Source of the DNA: Rhodosporidiobolus odoratus
Lineage: Eukaryota > Basidiomycota > Microbotryomycetes > Sporidiobolales > Sporidiobolaceae
Reading direction: 5' to 3'
DNA length: 64,000 bases
NCBI GenBank assembly: GCA_034387635.1
Contig: JAOANU010000009.1
Location: 682,001-746,000, forward strand
Numbering within the stretch: position 1 is the first letter of the stretch; every line of letters starts with the position of its first letter. Made by a program: the position numbers and the translations under genes. This document shows, piece after piece, positions 33,828 to 44,651 of the stretch. The notes under the pieces were generated by a model that saw nothing but the letters and a program-made list of their open reading frames with translations, ran no database searches and was not told where the DNA came from.

Positions 33828-34091
33828 AATCTGTTCTTCGTCACTTGTTGATTGTAACACCGCTCGTACGCTGTCGCGCTTGTCGCGCGGGTCTCATACA
33901 TTCTGTACACCGCTTGAAGCAAGTGCGGACGCTCGCACAACCTTCGCAGGCTGCCGCCAGGCGCCCGATTTATTCACTGCACGTGCAGTCCAGCAAATGA
34001 CGTCGACGTACCGGTCCGGTGATCCCTTCCCTCCTCTTTCTTTTTCCACGGAACCACTTCCACGCCAACCTCAACTTGAACCCATTCAGAC
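33828..34091. other. Short intergenic spacer
   Basis: Contains the 3' end of the WDR59-like gene and the leader of the next. Nothing specific is seen. Confidence 0.4.
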
Positions 34092-34792
34092 ATGGCTGCT
34101 AACGCTAACGCTACCAGCACTACCGGCATGCTTCCGTCTTATTCCCGCCTTTCTTGATCTCGCTGATCCTCCAACTCCTCATGGCAGGCTCGACCGTCGG
34201 ACAAGAAGCAGGCGAGAGAGCTGGGTGAGCTGCTGCTCGTCAACTTTGTGACAGACGAGCCAAACCAACGCTTCGAGCTGACCAGGATCGACTTTGCTCC
34301 GCCTCCTCGCCATCCTTCAACGACCGCCTCTTCCACTGCAACCCGCACGCCTTCGATCGCGCCTTCCCACGCCTCGTCTACTACTGCTACTTCCCCATCC
34401 TCGACATCCACCGCTACCAATCCGAACTCGATGGGCGCCTCTGTCGGCTCGCGACTTAGCGGGATCTTCTCTGCTATTCACGGCAAGTCGTTTTCTAGTG
34501 TCCTCGCTTGCCTTTGAATAGCCCGCTTATCCATTGTCCTACACAGGCGCTGGAGAAGCGATCCGCGGCACGGCCCTCGGGGTCGCAGACGGAGCGGGTG
34601 ACGCCGTACGCCCTGTTCCTTTCTCTTTCTCGCACACCCACTTGCACTGTGCTCATCTCGGGCACTACGCAGGTTGCCGGCCGTCAACAAGGATCCGTTG
34701 AGAGTCGCTCATCAGCGTCCACGGAAGAGAGTATCGCGGAGAAGGGCAAGAAGGAGCTGGCGCAGGGCATCGCCGCCATGCAGGGCAAGTGA
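34092..34792 (+). CDS. Small hypothetical protein
   Basis: Probable start ATG 34092 (MAANANATSTTGML). The first splice could not be settled in phase. The main exon reads SDKKQARELGELLLVNFVTD and RFELTRIDFAPPPRH, a Ser/Thr-rich linker, then SVGSRLSGIFSAIHG. A GC-AG intron (34483-34546) joins this to GAGEAIRGTALGVADGAGDAV. A further GT-AG intron leads to AGRQQGSVESRSSA and AEKGKKELAQGIAAMQGK with the stop at 34792. The Ala/Gly-rich helix (IHGAGEAIRGTALGVADG) resembles a motif seen in small fungal proteins of unknown role. No signal peptide or membrane segment is visible. Confidence 0.55.
34483..34546 (+). other. GC-AG intron
   Basis: Donor CACG/GCAAGT, acceptor CCTACACAG. Only this junction keeps the frame IHG-AGEAIRG; using the GT two codons later shifts it. 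GCAAGT is the usual consensus of the rare GC donor class. Confidence 0.6.
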
Positions 34793-35007
34793 ACCGCTTG
34801 AAAGGCCCCAAACTCGACAGTCCCCCCCGGTTCACTTCGTCTCACAGACACTGTATCTATACCCTTCGCTCGTAATTGCAACCAGTATATGCTTTGCCGT
34901 CCATCCTGTATGTCTCGGTGTGCGAGAACTGGAAGAAAGATTGCAACAACAGCTTACGGAAAAGGAGCTAAGTAAGGTTTGGTTATACATAGTGAAAGTA
35001 AGGCAAG

Positions 35008-38000
35008 CTAAAGACTGTTCAGAATGTCAGTCGCCATCGGCTTCTTGAGCGCCAGCGCTCCTCCACCCATCCGTAACGGTTTCACATCCTCCTCTTCTTC
35101 CACTTCCACCTTGACCCCCATCGACGGTATCAACTGCGCTCGCAGCGCTCCATTGATTACATATACCCATTCTTTCTCCTCGACTAGCACAAGGAATTGC
35201 TGGAGAAGCGGGACATGGCGCAAAGTCGAACGGGAGCCGAAGAGGACCAGCTTTGACTTGGCTCGCGTGAGGCAGACGTTAAGGCGTCGCCAGTCTTTCA
35301 AAAGATCGCCGACCTGCGTGTATACGGGACAGTCAGTACGATGACTCGTATGAAGCCAGATGGGGCAGAAGAAGTCGAAGCAAAGGAACGCAGAAAGTGC
35401 AACGAGAAGAAGGACGCACGCTTCCAGCCATATTCGACCGAACGAGCGAGACGAGGACGACTTCCTTATCGCGACCTTGACTACGATCCGCCGTGAGGAT
35501 CTCAACGCCCGGAAAGCTTACGAGCTCCCGGTGGAGGAGCTTGATCTGTTGGCGGTAGGGCGTGATGACGGCGACGTCGGACTCTGCAACGCCGCAGGTC
35601 TGGAGGGCGGATATGGTCTGCACAGAGTGCACATTAGTGAGTGTCCGCGCGCTAGTCGGCGATTTGCGACGCTTACCTCCTTCACCAGCAACGCTTCGAG
35701 TTCGTTCTCGATAAGCGAACCCTTTTTCGTCTCGCGTGCAGGAAGGGCGTCGGTGTCAACGAAAAGGACAGTCCGACTGCGAATTCAGAGGACGTTAGTT
35801 TGCGTGACTTGGGGGAGGAAACAGGCAGCACTCGCCTCGGATCAACCACCTCCTTGACCCAGGGCTCCAGTGTCTCCATCTGTGCCGGCTGGGGCAGTAC
35901 CAGCCTCTGCTGTCCCACCTGCTCGTTGCCGACTTGTAGCTGGTGGTCGTAGACTAGGGTGTTGGAGAGAAGCATGATGTCCTCGTTCATGCGGTATTGA
36001 TGGGTGAGGTTGACCACTGCTGCGGGATGGGCGTCGGAGAGTCGCTTAAAGAGAGAAACGTCGAGGCCGCCTTTGCGGGCTGACATGTTGCGGACCTGCA
36101 GCGAGCGCACCAGACTCAATGAATAGGTGGAGAAGGTAAGACGGAACGTAGGGGACGGACGAGAGGTGGTAGCTGGTTGTGATCGCCGACCAAGATGAAC
36201 TTGTCTGCGAACCGAAGAGGACCTAAGCAAGTCGGTAAAGTAACTTGGGATGCTTCGTCGACGATGCAAACGTCAAAGCGTCGTTTGGTAAAGATGGGTC
36301 TGTGAGTAAGGCACAAATCAGCGACGTCTTGCCAGAGTCGCGAAATGATGACGCACTCGTTGATACCGAGACAAGTCGTAGCTACGATTTGGGGCGTCAT
36401 GAGCTTGTTGTCGATGTCGGCAAGGGAAGATGCGTAGTCTTCTGCCGTCAAGGTGTAAGGGTGAAGGGCTGGCATGATCTGCGGACGGGAGGGATCAGCT
36501 CTACTGTATCGTCAAGTAGAGAATAGTCCGAACGTACCTTGTCGCGGTTACCCAAGCGAAGAATACCGAGGCCAACATCCTTGACCTTGAGGAGAATGTT
36601 GTCGACCGCCGAGTGTGTATAGCTCGTCAGCAGTACTGACTTGCCCGCCTTCGCAAGCGCCTTCAGCACCTCCGCAATTGTAGTCGTTTTGCCCGTTCCA
36701 GGCATACCGAGAATTAAGGCGTAATCCTGCGCCGAAAGGACCTTCTCAAGCGCGCCTTTCTGATCTTCATTCAGAGTCGACGGGATCAGGCGATCCTTCG
36801 AGGTCGTAGACCCTAGAGACGAGTCGAACGAAGGCGGTTCGAGGTCGACAATCAGACGGCGCCGTCGCTCGTCTCCCTTCGCGAGGAAAAGCTGAAGGAG
36901 GTTGTCGCGGATTCGACCCATTCCAGCGGCTAGCTCATCCTTGTCGATGCGGAAGACGAGTCCTGAAGAGGACTCGCATCGCTTGGCTTGCGGAAAGTCT
37001 GTTAGGGACTGATCGAGGCCGACGACGATTTCGGTTGAAGTAAGGGAAAGGACGAAACCGCGGGAGATGGCGAGGACGCATGGCTCTTCGAGGGAAAGTA
37101 CGACGGCGTCATTGACGGAGAAGGAGCCGTTGGCGAGCGAAGAAACGGCGTCGACAACCTTACGGGCCGACGGAACGAGTCGGTACGTGAAGCGGTGAAT
37201 CTGAGGCGAGTCGTGCATGTCTTCCGCCTTGACGCCGTCGATGACCATGTTCGCCAGACATCTGTAGATAGTACAGGGCAAGTGTACATCAGCCTGCTAT
37301 GCTTCGGAGGACAACGGATCGCCGATAAGTGACCGCGTACCTTCCAGCCTTCTCCCTCTCCTCAGCCTGCATCGTCCAAATCTCTTTTTTGAACCTGACG
37401 AGTTCTTGCTCCTCATAGCAGATAAGTTTCTCCCAATGCTTGAAGAATTCAGCATGAGCATCCGTGAGATGGCCAGTTTGATCTGCGTAGATAACCTGCA
37501 GCGGATCCTCCTCGTCGGTCGAGATCTCGACGTCGCCTTCGACGGTCTGCACAGTAATTTTAGCGTCTCAGCACATGGTAGGGAAGAAGTGCAGGAAGAA
37601 GAAGCGTACCTTACGGAAAACCATACAAGCATCGCGCACGAAGCACTTTTTGCAAGACCGTTCCTCGTCGATGGGTGGAGGAAGCAGTGCGAGGTCGCCG
37701 GCCTGACTGCTTAGCGGGGTGCAAGGTGTGCCCATAGCCGCCCAGAGCGTGACCTCGTCGTCCTCCTCACTTCCGTCCTCCTCTTCCGCCTTGTCCGCTG
37801 CGGCTCCTTCCTCTCCCGCCGTGAATTGACTAGACAGTGGCGGAACTTGTGAGGCGGCGGGGGCACCGGAGGGATTCAGGGTCATACGACGATGTAGGTA
37901 GGTCGCAAAGCGGTTTCTCGCCAGGATCAAGCCGCGAATCTCGTTGCGGGCGGCTTGGACCCGGAAGACTTCGTTAGATTGGGTGTAGTAAAGAAGGCCA

Positions 38001-39976
38001 GAATCGACTTCCTCGTCTGCATCACCATGCAATGCTGAGTCACAAAGCTGGACAGGAAGGGTCGAAGAACGCACCGTAGCGATCGCTCATCAAGAGCGTG
38101 TACAGCATAGTCTGCGCTCGATGCTCCATACCTGCTGTCGTTCGACCCGTCTTGATCTCGAAAGGTGCGGTACCCTTCCGCGTGAATCCGATAGAGTCGA
38201 CTACCGTGGAAGAGGTAGAGACGTCGATTTTGCCCTTTATACCGAAGCGAGGGGACCAGATGTCTTCCTCGATCGCGAGAGTGGAGGAGAGGGCGAGACG
38301 GGAGCGTGCAGCGTCGGCAGCTCGAAGGTCGGACAGAATCGCGTCGGGCTAGAGAAAAGAAGCGCGTCAGTCTGAGTTGAGGGGGAAGAAAGCGGATTGG
38401 GCAAGTGCAGCCGGACGGGAGGCAATGCTGCGGAAGGGCGGCCGGGAAGAGGTTGAGGGGAATATGGGGACGCACTTTGGGTTTGTCCCCTAAGAATCGC
38501 TCAGCAAACGCCCCGTATTCCTTGCTCCTCTCCCTCAGCTCCGCCCTCGCCTTCTCAAACGACACCTCCATAGTCCAGAGCTGTCCTCCCGTCTCATGGA
38601 TGATCTCTTCGATCTTTGCGAAGCGATACTCCTCATCCCACTTTCCTCCAGATAGACAACTCTGCATGAGAGAATGAAGCATGTTTCCGTAGACGAGCGC
38701 GGGGGAGAGTCCGCCGACGGTACGGATTAGCTCGGTCAGGACGGCTTTGCGTGTACAGTTTGTAGAGTCGGCGATCTTGGTGGAGGAAACGAGAATGTCG
38801 GGATGCAGGATGAGAAGGCCGTCGGAGCGGTTCAGGGTGAGAGAAGGGGCTGATGAAGTTGAGGCGTCGAAGCTGCCGATAAGGTTGATCGTGTCGCCTG
38901 CGGAGGAAGACGTGGATCAGACACACGGGACAGGATGGAGCAACCAAGGCAAGAAAGCTTACCGCATTCTACGGGCGTTTCTATCCAGTCATCGCACAGG
39001 ACTACTTGGCGCAGCCCTTCGAAGGTGGAGCCGGAAACGACGAGGATCTGTGGAGTCCATGTCAGTCTATGACATCAGGTGAGCGAGGAATAGGAGACGG
39101 CTACCTTCTGCGGCCGTCGCGAAGGTCCAACGAGGTCAACGATTTCCTCGACCACAGAACGGGTGTACTGCTTGTTGCGCGGTAAAGGCTACAGAGCGGG
39201 CTTCAGCTCAATCTGACAGTGGTCCAGAGGGACATGCGCACCTTCGGCTGCGCGGCAGCAGCAGAGTCGGCCTCGAAACCCAGCATTTCCTTGTCCCAAT
39301 CCACGTCTTCCATCGCCAGCTCGCCAAATTCGTCTTCTGGCTCGTCCGGCCGAGCCCAAACTTCGGCCGCCATCTCCCGCTTTCCTTTGACTCTCGGCAT
39401 AGTAGGGGGCAAGGAATGTGGTTCTTTCACCCCACCACCAGTCCGAAGTTGTTTTTCATTCTCCTTCCCTTCCACTTCAATGGCGACATGCTTGACCGCC
39501 TTTCCGGGGGTCTTGTTTCCCTCGTCCCTCTCTCGCTTGAGCGTCCGGTTCGGCTTCGGCGATAGGATGCCTGCTGCAGTCGCCGACTGAGGGGGTCGCC
39601 TCTTCTTGACCCCACCAGGACCCGGAGGGATGATGCCTGCTTCTCGTTCTCGTTGTTCCCGATCCGCTAGTGAGCGAGGAGTCAAAGTAGGGTGGGCGTA
39701 TGGGTTATTCCAGAAGGGTTTGGGCGTTGCAGCGCTGGTCGAAGGAGTGGATTTGCTAGGTCGAGATGAGGAAGAGGGTGAGGCAACTAGGGAGCGGGCG
39801 CGTTTCTGCGGCGTAGACAGAAGTCTCGATATGCTCCGCGAAGGTCTGGCTGGTCTAGTTGCTGGTCGGGCGGTTGCTGTGGTCTGTGAAGAAGGAGGAT
39901 CCGAGGGGAAAGCGGAAGCGTCGAGGTCGGCGAATAGTCCGGCCATGAAATCCTCTTCGACTGTCTGTAGTGGCAT
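35008..39976 (-). CDS. DNA2: DNA replication ATP-dependent nuclease-helicase
   Basis: Processes Okazaki flaps and resects double-strand breaks with RPA. The disordered N-terminus ([19 protein letters not shown]) is followed by [21 protein letters not shown]. The RecB-like nuclease domain follows: [12 protein letters not shown] with the first cluster cysteine, [35 protein letters not shown] (the E-x-K core) and [15 protein letters not shown]. The remaining iron-sulphur cysteines are in [15 protein letters not shown] beta-barrel region leads to the superfamily 1 helicase: [32 protein letters not shown] (Walker A, about 36690), [65 protein letters not shown] and [16 protein letters not shown]. 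It ends ATDILNSL at 35008. About fifteen short introns. Nuclease and helicase motifs are both intact. Confidence 0.96.
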
Positions 39977-41265
39977 GTTGACTGCACGGCAGAGTGGCTA
40001 AACAAGAGAGTGTGAAGTGGAGGAAAGAGGACGCGTTGTTTTCGATCTCCGCCAAGTCGCGTCGAGGAGAACTTCGCGTCATTCAGCTCCCCTCGCTGTA
40101 TTTTCGGCATTCGGGTAACTCAGCGTATATCAGAGGGCGAAGGACGCGTCCCGCTTCGCGTCGGCAGCGGAAACCGACTCTCGCTTTGCTACAGAAAAAC
40201 ACATTGGCACGAATCTGCATTGCGCCCTCAGCTAGACCTACCTTACCGGCCGCAATGACAAGTCAGCGCAGAAGACGATGCTGTCTTTCCGTATGCCAGG
40301 AACAGGGCGGCAAAAATGTACGAAACCCCTCCTTCAACATTTCGCTGACAAGCTGGAATCTCCCACTAAGCTCGGCAAACACGACTGACTCGTGCAGAGG
40401 CAGTGGTACTAGAGCATGCGGGAAGTGCGGCTGTGCGGCTGTGGGGACACGTCATATGGCGCCACGGCAGTAGGGAGGAGTGCCAGCGGGCATTGGAAGA
40501 AGATGAAGACCCAGAAGAGGAGGCACCTACGACCCATAGGACCGCAATGGGCGTTTTGAGATCCCGCCGTCGTCGAGTGTTACCACACAAAAGCGTTGTG
40601 GGCGTGAAGCTGGACAGCGGACAGCGATCCGCGACATCGAGGACGACTTCTTGGGTTCGAGACGGAAACCAAAAAGGGATGAACCGCCTGATCGGCTTGC
40701 TACGCGACCTGTCTCCCTAAAAGAGACTCCAGTGCGCTCTCTAGTCCCTTTGCTGTGCAGTGGGGCCTGCGAAGAAGCTCAGGCTGGGGTCGAGTAGCAC
40801 GTATTCGTGTGCTGTGTCGAAAATAGGGTAGTCAAGGTGAGCTGGCAGCAGCAGACAGCACAGAGAGGGTAGCGCTCTGCTGGATCCACCTGCAACGCGC
40901 GGTGTCGGCCAACCTAGCTTGCCCGAACGCGCTGACTGTCAAGATGAGATGTAGGAGACGACGAAGCAACAGCTGCGGAAGAGCGAGGTCAGCGCGCGGG
41001 ACCATAGCGAAGCGGCAGAGCGTACCATTCACTGTGATGACTATGATTCTAGCTCATACTGCTTGTATGGAGTGTACGCGCCGAAGTCAACCTCGTTCAA
41101 CTCGATTTCCACTTCTCTTCCTCAGATCCTCCTCTCCCTCCTGTTCGTAAGGTCAGACCGCTGTTGAGCTGGCTAGTGTAGGTATATCAGACCGACCTGA
41201 TACGTCCTCACTCGTCCGCTCACTAGATTTGACCCTACAAACCCTCTTCAGGTTGGGTGACCACT
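39977..41265. other. Intergenic region with unresolved coding-like patches
   Basis: About 1.3 kb between the divergent DNA2 and acidic-protein genes. An ATG at 40253 gives a very basic stretch (MTSQRRRRCCLS) followed by donor-like GT sites. After an acceptor at about 40397 a frame reads GHVIWRHGSREECQRALEED and continues to a stop at 40720. Another frame from about 40620 reads AIRDIEDDFLGSRRKPKRDE to a stop near 40797. I could not join these into one phase-consistent gene. The segment before 41266 has an acceptor-like CTTCAG and may hold a leader intron. Both neighbouring promoters must lie here. Confidence 0.35.
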
Positions 41266-42605
41266 ATGTTTAGCGATCCCAGCCCATCAGAATCCGAAGA
41301 CGAAGGCTGCTACGTCTTCTGGGAAACCAAATCGATACTACCACCTGCGCCACCGGCTGCCAAACCAGCGTCGACTTCTCAACGTTCTGGCGCACCTTCA
41401 CCATCTCTCGGCATTACCTTGAATGGAACCCCGAAACCTAAACGAACAACCTGCCTTGCCTCTCTTCCCAGCCCGTCGTCGTCTAATTCAAATGTGGTCC
41501 GACCACTGCGGCAGAGGAAGAAGCGGAAACCGATCGGGAGGAACGCAGAGCCGGCGAGCCAACCTCTCGATGCGCACACGCTGAGAATGGTCAGTCAGCT
41601 GGCGATGAAGGTTAACGCACGGGCGGCAGGCATCGCAAGTCCGACTGTTACAAGGAGTGGGCAACCGGTCAAGATGCCTTCGACCGTAGGAAAGGGGAAA
41701 GGGAAAGAGGTCTTGTCGGAAACGGTCGAGCGGACTCTGCGTAAGCCCTCCTCTCTGGATTCAAGCAGCCACACACTCATACGGCTGTGCCTATAGGAAA
41801 ACCGCTGCAACCTTCACCGAACGGCTCAGCCAACACCCCTCTACGCCGACAAACCGCCCGAACACCGCAAACCCTTCTCACCGCTTCGCTCACCTCGACC
41901 AAGGCTTCCCTCACTAAACCCTCTCCTCTCGTCAAGTCATCGAAGGTTCCTGCTGCACTCGTCCCTCCCCCTCTAGCCCGCTCCTCCTCGACTATCGCGA
42001 TAGACGACGATGAAGAATCCTACTTTGACGATTTCGACGATTCAGCCTTCGAGCTCGCCCTTTCTCAACTCGACGAAACAGCGACAGTCGCTACGTCTCC
42101 TCCAGTAGACGCAGCTCTGCCTGGTGCAGCCAAGCCAGCTGCGGTCCAGCCTCCTCCACCTCCGCCAGCGCCGCGATTACCCACTGTCGTTCCCGCTGCA
42201 AAAGTCGCATCGCATCCTCCCGTTCGGAGTTCCCCTCGGCTGGCCCGACGGACCGACACTGCCTCTCCGGCGGTGATGGCGCCAGTAGCACGAGCGGGAC
42301 CAACAGGCTCACGGCAGCCTTTCCGCCCACCTCCGGCACCTGTAGCTCGTCAACCTCCGGCAAATCCACCTGACCCGCAGCCTCGAGCAGGCCCTCACCC
42401 TATCCCCGCTCGACCAGCGGCCTCCGTTCCTTCCGCGCAAGTCAAGTCCAACCTCGTCTTCCGCACCAGCGGTGCTGCCACGCGTAGCATGACCGCGGAA
42501 AAACAGAAAGAAATGGAAGAACTGGCGAGGAGAGAGGCAGAGGCGTTGGTGGCGGATCTAGAGTTGGGGGATGGGGTCGGGTGGAGTGATGATGATGACT
42601 TTTGA
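41266..42605 (+). CDS. Disordered acidic protein, unknown
   Basis: Two exons: 41266-41740 and 41797-42605, joined in phase (CTG-C/GA-AAA), about 427 residues. I do not recognise a domain. It starts MFSDPSPSESEDEGCYVFWE, has basic patches (RPLRQRKKRKPIGR and GKGKGKEV) and long Pro/Ser/Ala stretches. One compact conserved-looking motif stands out in the middle, an acidic-aromatic helix (DEESYFDDFDD, then SAFELALSQLDETA). The end has a charged helix (AEKQKEMEELARREAEALVA) and an acidic tail (GVGWSDDDDF). The acidic-hydrophobic helix has the look of RPA-binding or transactivation motifs, which is inference. The start is the first ATG of the frame. Confidence 0.75.
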
Positions 42606-43017
42606 GGCGCAGGCGCGGGAGGTTGGAAGAGGGACACGGATTTTCTGTTATTATTGTTGTTGTTGTTGTCATTTCTTCCTCCTTTCTTTTTTCCCGATTC
42701 CTTCCCTGCTCTTTCTTCCTGTCGTCGATAACGTCGTCCTCATCTTGTGTCCCGTCTTGTGTAGGTGCATCGTCCGGAATCAGTTGCCTTCGCCTTCTCG
42801 AGAAAGCGGTGGCAGCCGGCGGTCCGAAAAGTACTGAACGTCCTGCCATGCTGCTGCTGCTGTTGCCGGACGGTCTGGGTAGCTTGCACGTACACATCGT
42901 GGCGCCACAGAGGTCTGCCTCTACCGTGTCTCGGACGAGACAATCTCGTCCGCGCATCCGTCCGACGTGGGAAAATGGCCGTGCAATCTCCTCTTTGGAC
43001 TCGTTCGCTCGTCGTCG
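42606..43017. other. Spacer with trinucleotide microsatellites
   Basis: Between the acidic-protein gene and the dehydrogenase, same strand. It contains a TTATTATTGTTGTTGTTGTT run at about 42648-42669 and a CTG run near 42850. Open frames here look random. Confidence 0.5.
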
Positions 43018-44510
43018 ATGCGCTATAACAGGTACACGAACTTACTCTATCGCTCGAGTCACATGCTGCCTGTCACTTCCGTCTCGCCTGCATCCTCCGG
43101 ACGACCACCCGTCTGCTATCTCGCAAGCCCGATACACCCCGTCGCTCGTCAACTTGCCGGTGAAGTCTTCGACGTGATCGACAAAGATGATCCGCGCTAC
43201 AGAGAGTGGTGGAAATATGCTGAGTGTGCTGTGCTGAGGACGGGCAAGATCACGGAAGAGGAGGTGCAGAGGACGGTGACAACTTCGGGCGGGGCCAGGC
43301 TGAAAATCATCGCGCGAAATGGGTACGTCCGCTCTCCCCTTTATGGGAACTCCGGCCGTGATAGGTGTCGTGTGCCCTACACGTCGGGAGGCCTCGCCGT
43401 TCCAGCCGGGAAACTTCTGACCTCAACCTGTTTTCTTCTTCTTTACCTCATCTTCTCCTTGACTCCAGAATTGGCTACGACAACGTACCCATCGCTGCGT
43501 GTCGCGAACTCGGCATCTGCGCAACCAACCAACCAGGCTCAAACGCCAAGTCTGTCGCGGAATTGGCCCTCGCCCTCGCCTTGTCCGTCGCGAGACGAAC
43601 GACCGAACTTGACCGTAGGCTCAGACGGGGTGAGGTTCTGCCCAACATTGATTGGCTGGCGGAGACTGTGGAGGGCAGGACAGTGGGACTGGTAGGAATG
43701 GGAGATATTGCCAGGGAGACGGCAAAAAAGTTTTACGTACGTTCTTGGTTTTTAGCTCTGTCCCAGCTTCCTTCGTCCATCCTTGTACTTTGGTCGATAC
43801 CGCATGTCTCTCGACGGTCCTCCCGCGACTGAACCCTGACTCCTCTGGAGGTACTGGCGCTACCGTCGCGCAGGGCGCATACGACTCCCCGATCCTCGTC
43901 TACTCCCCGACCTCCTCTCCTCTGAAGTGGACTACACAAGACCCCTCTGGCCTCCCTCCCATCCCTCACACGCGCGTGTCTTCGCTCGAAGAGCTCCTCG
44001 CAGAGTCCGACATCGTATCCCTGCACTGTCCGCTCAACAAACAGACGGAAAAGATGCTGAGCGACGAGCAATTCAAGCTGATGAAGAAAGAGGCTATACT
44101 GATCAATACTGCTCGGGGTGGATTGGTGAGTCTCTTTCTCGCTTCCGTGCTGCATCTCCATTCACTGCGCCGTGGCGCATTTGGCCTCGCTGCTCGAGTT
44201 CCCCTTTATTTCTTTTCTCTTCCCGCTCAGCAACTGCTCATCACCTCCATTCCCGCAGATCGACGAACCCGCCCTTCTCCGGGCCCTCCAATCCCACTCC
44301 ATACACGGCGCCGGTCTCGACGTCTTGGTTCACGAGCCAGCCAACGCCTCTCGGTACAGCGAGCTTTTTGCATGCGAGAATGTGGTCGTTCTGCCGCATG
44401 CGGGGGGTGGAACTCATCAAGTCCAAATTGAGAGCTGTGTGAGGGCCGTTAGGACTTGTCAGAGTTGGTTAAAGGGAGAAGGGGTCGGGGACAGTCATAG
44501 ACTCGTTTAG
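43018..44510 (+). CDS. D-isomer-specific 2-hydroxyacid dehydrogenase
   Basis: NAD(P)-dependent oxidoreductase that interconverts 2-keto and D-2-hydroxy acids. Substrate unknown; phosphoglycerate dehydrogenase-like enzymes are the nearest recognised relatives. Substrate-binding half: VCYLASPIHPVARQLAGEVF and LKIIARNG, joined by an in-phase intron to IGYDNVPIAACRELGI. Then NQPGSNAKSVAELALALAL and the Rossmann motif VGLVGMGDIARETA (G-x-G-x2-A form). After a longer intron (about 43736-43873) come LVYSPTSSPLKW and ESDIVSLHCPLNKQTEKML. The catalytic arginine is in ILINTARGG, and the glutamate and histidine lie in the later part (GAGLDVLVHEPAN and VVVLPHAGGGTH). It ends GDSHRLV. In-frame ATGs at 43018 and 43063 are both possible starts; the conserved domain begins just after the second. 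Confidence 0.88.
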
Positions 44511-44651
44511 ATTCAAGTAGACTGGAGATCTTAGGCCGTCGTAACAGAGGTCTCTGAAACACGCCAGCAGCGCAGGTATCTCATCGGAGCAAGTTGCTGT
44601 TCGAGAGAGACAACGAACGATAGACTTGGTTTACCTCAGTAACACTAAGCC

